This document shows, piece by piece, positions 13,553 to 18,746 of a stretch of DNA of 18,746 bases (the first letter of the stretch is position 1; every line of letters starts with the position of its first letter). Source of the stretch: JAUXFS01 sp050329575 (GTDB taxonomy: Bacteria; Pseudomonadota; Alphaproteobacteria; Rhodospirillales; Defluviicoccaceae); contig JBHJOP010000060.1 in assembly GCA_050329575.1 (NCBI GenBank), forward strand, positions 1 to 18,746. The letters run 5' to 3'. The notes below the pieces were generated by a model that saw only the letters and a program-made list of their open reading frames with translations, was not told the origin of the DNA and did not search any database. Made by a program: the position numbers and the translations under genes.

Positions 13553-14898
13553 GAGCGGTTGCGGCGGGGCCGCGGGCGCGGGCCTGTGCAGTCGTCGCGA
13601 CTTGGTGTCTTTTGGTTCTCCTGGCGCTGCCGGCGGCCGGCGAACTGCGGATCGACATCAATCGCGGGATCGTTCAGCCGCTGCCGGTCGCGGTTGTCCC
13701 CTTCGACGGTGACCGTGGGGAGGCAACGCGCCTCGGCGGCGACATCGCGTCGGTCGTTTCGGGCAATCTCGCGCGCTCCGGCCTGTTCCATCCGGTCGAC
13801 CCGAGGGCGTTCGTGCAGGCCCAACTCTCGATGGAGACGCTACCTCGATTCGGGGACTGGCGGGTGATCGGCGCCCAGGCGCTGGTCCACGGGCGGGTGC
13901 AGATGCTGGGAGACGGTCGGGTACGCGTCGAGTTCCGCCTCTGGGACGTTTTCGCGGAGCAGCAGATGGCCGGGCTCGCGTATTTCACCGCGCCGGCCAA
14001 CTGGCGACGCATCGCCCACATCATCAGCGACGCCATCTTCAAGCGAATGACCGGAGAAAGCGGCTACTTCGACACCCGCGTTGTCTACGTTGCCGAATCG
14101 GGTCCCCACGACCGTCGCGTCAAGCGGCTGGCGATCATGGATCAGGACGGCGAGAACCACCGCTTTCTGACCGACGGCGAGGCCCTGGTGTTGACGCCGA
14201 GGTTCTCACCGACGCTGCAGGAAGTCACCTACCTGTCCTATGCGGGCGGCGTGCCGCGCGTGCATGTCCGCAACACCGATACCGGCCGTCAGGAAGTGAT
14301 CGGGAATTTTCCCGGGATGAGCTTCTCGCCGCGCTTTTCACCCGACGGCGAGCGACTGATCCTCAGCATGGCGCGGGACGGCAACTCGGACATCTACATC
14401 GTCGATCTGCGAACCCGCGCGGCGAGGCGGTTGACGACCAGCACCGCCATCGACACCTCGCCCAGCTATTCCCCCGACGGCCGGCAGATCGCCTTCAATT
14501 CCGACCGTGGCGGCAGTCAGCAGCTTTATGTCATGGATGCCGACGGCAGCAACGTCCGGCGGATCAGTCATGGCGAGGGCCGGTATGCGACACCGGTCTG
14601 GTCGCCGCGCGGTGATCTCCTGGCGTTCACCAAGATCCACGGCGGCAAATTCTTCATCGGCGTGATGCGGCCGGACGGGAGCGGCGAGCGCCTGTTGACC
14701 CAGGGCTTTCACGTCGAGGCCCCGACGTGGGCCCCGAACGGGCGGGTGTTGATGTACTTTCGCCGCGAGCCGGTCCGTTCGGACGGCGGCGGCGGTCGGT
14801 CGCGGCTGTTCACGATCGACCTGACGGGGCGCAACGAGCGCGAGATCCCGACCCCCCTGGACGCTTCGGATCCGGCTTGGTCTCCCTTGCAACCTTAG
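13549..14898 (+). CDS. tolB: Tol-Pal system periplasmic beta-propeller protein TolB
   Basis: TolB shuttles between Pal and TolA in the periplasm. The 449-residue precursor has a Sec signal peptide (RARACAVVATWCLLVLLALPAAG, cleaved near residue 30-31), an N-terminal TolB domain (LRIDINRGIVQPLPVAVVPF ... VIGAQALVHGRVQ), and a C-terminal beta-propeller with repeats of the type FSPDGERLILS, YSPDGRQIAFNSDRGGSQQLYVMDADGSNVRRIS, WSPRGDLLAFT and WAPNGRVLMYF. The mature N-terminus ELRIDINRG fits the TolA-binding strand. The ATG at 13549 shares bases with the tolA stop (ATGA). An in-frame extension upstream runs through tolA and is not coding. Confidence 0.96.
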   Translation: MRAVAAGPRARACAVVATWCLLVLLALPAAGELRIDINRGIVQPLPVAVVPFDGDRGEATRLGGDIASVVSGNLARSGLFHPVDPRAFVQAQLSMETLPRFGDWRVIGAQALVHGRVQMLGDGRVRVEFRLWDVFAEQQMAGLAYFTAPANWRRIAHIISDAIFKRMTGESGYFDTRVVYVAESGPHDRRVKRLAIMDQDGENHRFLTDGEALVLTPRFSPTLQEVTYLSYAGGVPRVHVRNTDTGRQEVIGNFPGMSFSPRFSPDGERLILSMARDGNSDIYIVDLRTRAARRLTTSTAIDTSPSYSPDGRQIAFNSDRGGSQQLYVMDADGSNVRRISHGEGRYATPVWSPRGDLLAFTKIHGGKFFIGVMRPDGSGERLLTQGFHVEAPTWAPNGRVLMYFRREPVRSDGGGGRSRLFTIDLTGRNEREIPTPLDASDPAWSPLQP

Positions 14899-14928
14899 AA
14901 GGCGCGGCTTATGGTTTTCCAGGATCGT

Positions 14929-14993
14929 CGGCGCTGCGCCGTCTCAGCGAGGGGCGGCGGCCGAGGTGGCGGAGGGTCGTCCGCGGGACGATC
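14929..14993 (+). other. Two hairpins between tolB and pal
   Basis: The 161-nt gap holds CGGCG (14929-14933) with CGCCG (14937-14941), loop CTG, and a stronger 8-bp stem (14975-14982 with 14986-14993, loop GCG, one G-U). Neither is followed by a T-run, so they are not obvious intrinsic terminators. They could shield or process the mRNA so that pal is expressed differently from the upstream tol genes. Confidence 0.35.
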
Positions 14994-15059
14994 ACGTTGC
15001 AGGCGCCACCCGTGAACGAAGGTTGCTTGGATCATCGTACCTCTTTGAAGGAGAGCCAT

Positions 15060-15593
15060 ATGCGCTTCACTGCGGCCGTCCTGTTCGTGGCGACGATGTT
15101 CGTCGTCGCCTGCGAGAGTACCCCCGACGAGACCGGGACTGCCGCCGGTGCCGGGGCGATGGTTCCCCGGGATGCGGTGGTGGTGACCGATCCGCGAATC
15201 GATACCGCGGTGCTGAGCCCCGCCCAGGCGGAACAGGAGATGGTCACGATCGGCGATCGCGTCTTCTTCGGATTCGACGAGTACGACTTGACCGGTGACG
15301 CGCGGGTCGTTCTCGAGAACCAGGCCGCTCTGCTGGTCAGAAACCCGCCGATCACGGTGGTCATCGAAGGGCATGCCGACGAACGCGGGACCCGCGAGTA
15401 CAATCTCGCTCTCGGCGAGCGGCGGGCGACGTCGGTCAAGAACTACCTGGTGGCGCTCGGGGTCGATGCGCGGCGGATCCGCACCGTGTCCTACGGAGAG
15501 GAGCGACCCGCAGTGATCGGCTCCAACGAGTCCGCCTGGGCAAGGAATCGGCGGGCGGTGACGGTCGTATCGGGCACTCTCGCCGGCAGTTGA
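15060..15593 (+). CDS. pal: Peptidoglycan-associated lipoprotein Pal
   Basis: Pal anchors the outer membrane to peptidoglycan and is the outer-membrane end of the Tol-Pal machine. The 177-residue precursor has a lipoprotein signal peptide with lipobox VVAC (15-18) and C18 as the lipidated residue; E19 at +2 favours outer-membrane sorting. An OmpA-C domain follows from about 64 to 175, with FFGFDEYDLTGDA (69-81), IEGHADERGTREYNLALGERRA (102-123) and the SAWARNRRAV arginine motif (158-167), which contacts peptidoglycan. The ribosome site GAAGGAGA before the ATG at 15060 is the strongest in the tol cluster, in keeping with an abundant lipoprotein. Confidence 0.96.
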   Translation: MRFTAAVLFVATMFVVACESTPDETGTAAGAGAMVPRDAVVVTDPRIDTAVLSPAQAEQEMVTIGDRVFFGFDEYDLTGDARVVLENQAALLVRNPPITVVIEGHADERGTREYNLALGERRATSVKNYLVALGVDARRIRTVSYGEERPAVIGSNESAWARNRRAVTVVSGTLAGS

Positions 15594-15666
15594 CGGCGGC
15601 AGCGATGACCGGCGCCGGGATGGTGATCGCGGGGCAAGGACAGTCGGTTCGGGCAAGGGAAGGCGG

Positions 15667-16560
15667 ATGAGCGTTCGATTCGCGTTTCCGTTCACGCTCG
15701 GCGGCGTTCCGGTGGCTGCGGTTCTCGCGGCTGTCGTTGTGGTTGCTGGCGGCGAGGCCCGGGGGCAGACCGCCGACAGCACCGGCTCGGCCGTTGCACG
15801 GCTGGAGGTCCGGCTCGCGGATTTGGAACGGGAGCTGCGCGCAACCACGGGGCGGATCGAAGAAACCAACTTCCGCCTGCGTCAGCTCAGCGAGCGGCTC
15901 GACAAGTTGGTCGCGGACGTGGACTACCGCTTGGCCCGGCTCGGCGCCGCGGAGCCGGGTGCGACCGGCGCCCCAGGGCCTGCAGGACCCGATGCGGGGA
16001 TGCCGTCCCCGCCACCGTTCGTGGACCCGCGAACAGGAGACCCCGGCGCGCCGATGGTGCTCGGCAGACTACCGAGGACCGAACTCGGGCCGCGCCAGGA
16101 GGGGAGCCCTCCCCCGGTCGTCGCGCCGCCTCCCGCCGAGGCGCCGGCAGCGGCGGGCGACGTCTTGCCGCGGGGAACGCCACGCGAGCAATACGCCTAT
16201 GCCTTCGGTCTGATGCGCAAGTCCGACTACGACGAGGCCGAAGCGGTTTTCAAGGCGTTTCTCGACGCCCATCCCGACGATCCGCTGGCCGAGAACGCCC
16301 GCTACTGGCTGGGCGAGACGTATTACGTGCGAGGCGACTACGCCCGCGCTGCCGAGACCTTCCTTGACGGTTACCAGCGAAACAAGACCGGCGCCAAGGC
16401 CCCGGACGTCCTGTTGAAGCTCGGCATGTCGCTGGCCGCGCTCGGCAAGAACAAGGAGGCCTGCGCCACCTACGGCGAGCTCCGAAAGTCCCTTCCCGAT
16501 GCGCCCGCCACGGTGCGCGAGAGGACCGACAAGGAGCGACAACGGATCGGGTGTCGGTAG
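15667..16560 (+). CDS. cpoB: CpoB (YbgF), Tol-Pal associated TPR protein
   Basis: CpoB is a periplasmic protein that, in E. coli, coordinates outer-membrane constriction with septal peptidoglycan synthesis through TolA and PBP1B. The 297-residue precursor has a signal peptide (VPVAAVLAAVVVVAGGEARG, ending near residue 33), a coiled coil for trimerisation (about 42-95, VARLEVRLADLERELRATTG... LRQLSERLDKLV), a Pro/Gly linker (about 97-180, with three PPP motifs) and a C-terminal TPR domain of YbgF type from about 183 (YAYAFGLMRKSDYDEAEAVF, ENARYWLGETYYVRGDYARAAETF, DVLLKLGMSLAALGKNKEAC). The ATG at 15667 follows GGGAAGG. The 73-nt gap after pal shows nothing else. Confidence 0.93.
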   Translation: MSVRFAFPFTLGGVPVAAVLAAVVVVAGGEARGQTADSTGSAVARLEVRLADLERELRATTGRIEETNFRLRQLSERLDKLVADVDYRLARLGAAEPGATGAPGPAGPDAGMPSPPPFVDPRTGDPGAPMVLGRLPRTELGPRQEGSPPPVVAPPPAEAPAAAGDVLPRGTPREQYAYAFGLMRKSDYDEAEAVFKAFLDAHPDDPLAENARYWLGETYYVRGDYARAAETFLDGYQRNKTGAKAPDVLLKLGMSLAALGKNKEACATYGELRKSLPDAPATVRERTDKERQRIGCR

Positions 16561-16572
16561 CGCGACGGGCTC

Positions 16573-17949
16573 GTGACTGGCCTCCGAGACCCCCTCGAAG
16601 CCGCGGAGTTCGACGCGGTCATGGCGGCCGTCGGGCCGTTCGAGGCGTCTCCCCACGTGGCGGTCGCGCTCTCCGGCGGTGCGGACAGCATGGCGCTCTG
16701 CCTGCTCGCTGCGGATTGGGCGCGGTCGCGCGGCGGACGGGTGACGGCGATCACCGTCGACCATGGACTAAGACCGGACTCGGCCGAGGAAGCGCGCACC
16801 GTTGCCGCATGGATGGCCCGACGCGCCATTGCGCATCGCGTTCTGCGCTGGACCGGACCGAAGCCGTCGCACGGCATCCAGGCGGCGGCCCGAGACGCCC
16901 GCTATCGACTGCTCGAAACGTGGTGCGGCGAGGCTGGCGTGCTCCATCTGCTGCTCGGTCACCACCGCCGCGATCAGGCGGAAACGGTGCTGATGCGGCT
17001 GCGGCGGGGCAGCGGTGTCGCCGGTTTGGCGGCGATGGCGGCGATCCGCGAAACGGCGACCGCGCGGCTGTTGCGACCGTTGCTCGCCGTGCCGCCGGGG
17101 CGGCTTCGGGCGGTGCTCGTGGCGCGGAACCAGCCATGGATCGAGGATCCGTCCAATCGCGACCCGATCTATCAGCGGACCCTGGTGCGGAACGCCCTTC
17201 CCGGCCTCGCGGTGGCGGGCGTGACCGAGGAGTCGTTGGCGGCGGTCGCGGTGCGCATGGGACGGGCCCGAATGGCGCTGGAGCATGCGGCCGCGGCGCT
17301 TCTGTCGCGTTGCGCGCGATTGCATCCCGCCGGCTACGGGTTGCTTGACGATCGTGTTCTCGCCGCCGCCCCGGGCGAGATCGGACTGCGGGCCCTGGCA
17401 CGCATTCTCGCCTGTGTCGGCGGCAGGGCGTACGAGCCGGCGGCGGAAAAGCTCGAGCGATCGTTCGCGCGATTGATCGTCGAGCGGTCGGCGACCGCGG
17501 GCACGCTGGCGGGCTGCCTCTTCCTCCGTCGTCGCGATGGCGGTCTCCTCGTTTGTCGGGAAGAGCGCGGCCTGCCGGTGCCGGTCGCCGTCGAGCCGGG
17601 GACGGTGACGACGTGGGATCGCCGGTTCGCCGTCGAGGTCGCGGCGACCGCCACCGCCACCCCCACCGCCACCGGAAAAAGGGCCACGGAACTCCGCCTG
17701 GTTCCACTCGGTACGGCCGGCTGGCACGAGGTGACGAGGGCGCCGTCGGGGGTACGCCGCCGGCCGATGCCGCGCGAGGCGGGGGTGGTGCTGCCGGCGC
17801 TCGCCGACCGCGAGGGTATTCTCGACGTCGCGCACCTCGGCTATCGGCGGCCGGGGAGCAACCCCGGTGACGGTTCGTTCGCACACGCCGTTTTTCGGCC
17901 GCCAACACCAGCGTCGGGTGGAGGACACTTCCTTGCTTGCGGCGGCTGA
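16573..17949 (+). CDS. tilS: tRNA(Ile)-lysidine synthetase TilS
   Basis: TilS uses ATP and lysine to turn C34 of the CAU-anticodon tRNA-Ile into lysidine, switching it from methionine to isoleucine identity; it is essential in most bacteria. The 458-residue protein has the PP-loop SGGADS (34-39) inside VAVALSGGADSMALCLL, then VDHGLRPDSAEEA, HGIQAAARDARYRLL, LLLGHHRRDQAETVLMRLRRGSGVAGLAAM and WIEDPSNRDPIYQRTLVRN, all typical of the catalytic domain. The family's HHxDDQAET is read here as HHRRDQAET. The C-terminal part is divergent and carries a short ATATATPTATG low-complexity run near 358-368. The GTG at 16573 was chosen for lack of an ATG before the conserved region. The last codons overlap the -35 of the ftsH promoter. 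Confidence 0.94.
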   Translation: MTGLRDPLEAAEFDAVMAAVGPFEASPHVAVALSGGADSMALCLLAADWARSRGGRVTAITVDHGLRPDSAEEARTVAAWMARRAIAHRVLRWTGPKPSHGIQAAARDARYRLLETWCGEAGVLHLLLGHHRRDQAETVLMRLRRGSGVAGLAAMAAIRETATARLLRPLLAVPPGRLRAVLVARNQPWIEDPSNRDPIYQRTLVRNALPGLAVAGVTEESLAAVAVRMGRARMALEHAAAALLSRCARLHPAGYGLLDDRVLAAAPGEIGLRALARILACVGGRAYEPAAEKLERSFARLIVERSATAGTLAGCLFLRRRDGGLLVCREERGLPVPVAVEPGTVTTWDRRFAVEVAATATATPTATGKRATELRLVPLGTAGWHEVTRAPSGVRRRPMPREAGVVLPALADREGILDVAHLGYRRPGSNPGDGSFAHAVFRPPTPASGGGHFLACGG

Positions 17950-17962
17950 CGTACTATGTATG
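17932..17962 (+). promoter_or_regulatory. Candidate heat-shock (RpoH, sigma-32) promoter for ftsH
   Basis: CTTG (17932-17935) is followed after exactly 17 nt by ACTATGTATG (17953-17962). As I remember it, the alphaproteobacterial RpoH consensus is CTTG-N17/18-CYTATVTNNG, and this matches at every specified position except the first base of the -10 (A for C). ftsH is a classic RpoH target. A start near 17968 would give a leader of about 115 nt. The -35 lies in the last codons of tilS. Confidence 0.6.
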
Positions 17963-17974
17963 GGTGTCGTCATC

Positions 17975-18067
17975 GGAACCGCGTTCCCGGGAGCCGGGTC
18001 TGTGCCGGGTTGCACACGGGACTCGGTCGCGCGGTGTTCTGGTGACGGCGTTCCGGGTCCTCGGAAC
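17975..18067 (+). promoter_or_regulatory. Structured ftsH 5' leader with alternative pairings
   Basis: Two local hairpins, GGAAC/GTTCC (17975-17979 with 17983-17987) and GTTCCG/CGGAAC (18050-18055 with 18062-18067), use arms that can also pair with each other across the leader (17974-17979 with 18050-18055; 17983-17987 with 18063-18067). The GTG start at 18085 has only a weak ribosome site. A regulatory role is inference. Confidence 0.3.
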
Positions 18068-18084
18068 AACAACGGGCGACGGAC

Positions 18085-18746
18085 GTGAACATCAGTAAGA
18101 ATCTCATGCTGTGGGTGGTCATCGGTCTCCTGGTGTTCGCCCTGTTCAATCTGTTCCAGGGCTCGTCGCCGCGCGGGACGCACCAGATGCTCGCCTACTC
18201 CGATTTCGTCGCGCAGATCGAGAGCGGCGAGATTCGGGAGGTGGTCATCAAGGGGCACCAGGTGACCGGCGTGTACCGGGACGGCCGGCCGCTCGCGACC
18301 TATGTGCCCAACGATGCCAACCTGATCCCGACGCTGAAGGCACACAACGTGCGGATCACGGCGCAGCCCTCCGACGAGGGGACGCCGACGCTGTGGAGCG
18401 TGCTGATCTCCTGGTTCCCGATGTTGCTGCTGATTGGCGTCTGGATCTTCTTCATGCGCCAGATGCAATCCGGCGGCGGAAAGGCGATGGGCTTCGGGAA
18501 ATCGCGGGCGCGGTTGCTGACCGAGAAGACGGGCCGGGTCACCTTCGAGGACGTCGCCGGCATCGACGAGGCGAAGCAGGAGCTGCAGGAGATCGTCGAG
18601 TTTCTCAAGGATCCGCAGAAGTTCCAGCGGCTCGGCGGCAAGATCCCGAAGGGGTGTCTGCTCGTCGGCCCTCCCGGCACCGGCAAGACGCTGCTCGCCC
18701 GCGCCATCGCCGGCGAGGCCAATGTGCCGTTCTTCACCATCTCCGG
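18085..18746 (+). CDS. ftsH: ATP-dependent zinc metalloprotease FtsH, partial (N-terminal 220 residues)
   Basis: FtsH is the membrane-anchored AAA+ protease that degrades misassembled membrane proteins and short-lived regulators such as RpoH and LpxC in E. coli. The visible part has a first membrane helix (LMLWVVIGLLVFALFNLF, 7-24), the periplasmic domain (about 30-100, YSDFVAQIESGEIREVVIKG), a second membrane helix (LWSVLISWFPMLLLIGVWIFF, 103-123), the linker MQSGGGKAMGFGKSRARLL, and the start of the AAA domain with VTFEDVAGIDEAK (152-164) and Walker A GPPGTGKT (195-202). C191 sits where many FtsHs have Val (KGCLLVGPPG). The frame is open to the window end; the Zn-binding HEXXH lies beyond it. 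The start is GTG at 18085 (VNISKNL matches the usual MNISKNL). Confidence 0.97.
   Translation, partial: MNISKNLMLWVVIGLLVFALFNLFQGSSPRGTHQMLAYSDFVAQIESGEIREVVIKGHQVTGVYRDGRPLATYVPNDANLIPTLKAHNVRITAQPSDEGTPTLWSVLISWFPMLLLIGVWIFFMRQMQSGGGKAMGFGKSRARLLTEKTGRVTFEDVAGIDEAKQELQEIVEFLKDPQKFQRLGGKIPKGCLLVGPPGTGKTLLARAIAGEANVPFFTIS

Noticed and set aside
16768..18468. Very long minus-strand open frame (566 codons) opposite tilS and ftsH
   Set aside because: High G+C keeps antisense frames open. Its translation is low-complexity Arg/Pro/His-rich without recognisable domains, while the plus strand encodes clear TilS and FtsH.
18300..18740. Minus-strand open frame of 146 codons near the right edge
   Set aside because: It lies entirely opposite the ftsH coding region, whose plus-strand frame is a textbook match.

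Overview
The window is a G+C-rich stretch of a bacterial chromosome. Its gene content and order point to an alphaproteobacterium, most likely near the Rhodospirillales. The main reasons are the run DUF4164-zapA-6S RNA-5-formyl-THF cyclo-ligase, the class I aldolase-thiE-efp-inositol monophosphatase block, and the run yebC-ruvCAB-ybgC-tolQRAB-pal-cpoB-tilS-ftsH. The taxon comes from remembered gene order and protein sequence, not from a database search. I see no tRNA, rRNA, CRISPR array, insertion sequence or prophage, and nothing that looks recently acquired.

Left part (1-5338, all minus strand, so read right to left): gap is followed by a strong GC hairpin that may be its terminator. Then come a small uncharacterised conserved-looking protein, a class I (DhnA-type) fructose-bisphosphate aldolase, thiE (start overlapping the aldolase stop by 4 nt), efp, a SuhB-type inositol monophosphatase, and an exported Pro/Ala-rich protein that runs off the left edge. 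pgk, which often sits between gap and the aldolase in relatives, is absent here.

Centre (5339-6985): a divergent intergenic region carries one sigma-70-like promoter for gap and one for DUF4164-zapA. Between zapA and the 5-formyl-THF cyclo-ligase gene lies a probable 6S RNA. Its promoter is inside the 3' end of zapA and its closing stem begins exactly where that promoter predicts the start of transcription.

Right part (6395-18746, all plus strand): fthC-ymdB overlap. yebC is followed by the Holliday-junction genes ruvC, ruvA and ruvB, chained by 4-nt overlaps, then the complete Tol-Pal envelope cluster (ybgC, tolQ, tolR, tolA, tolB, pal, cpoB), tilS for tRNA-Ile lysidine synthesis, and the first 220 codons of ftsH. 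A good match to the alphaproteobacterial heat-shock (RpoH) promoter lies across the end of tilS and would drive ftsH through a structured leader of about 115 nt.

Overall this is a housekeeping region: central carbon metabolism, translation factors, division, recombination and envelope constriction. I did not find an undescribed defence or mobile system. The points worth a second look are the ftsH heat-shock promoter and leader, the 6S RNA with its embedded promoter, the missing pgk, the small protein beside the aldolase, and a possible leaderless exported protein at the left edge.
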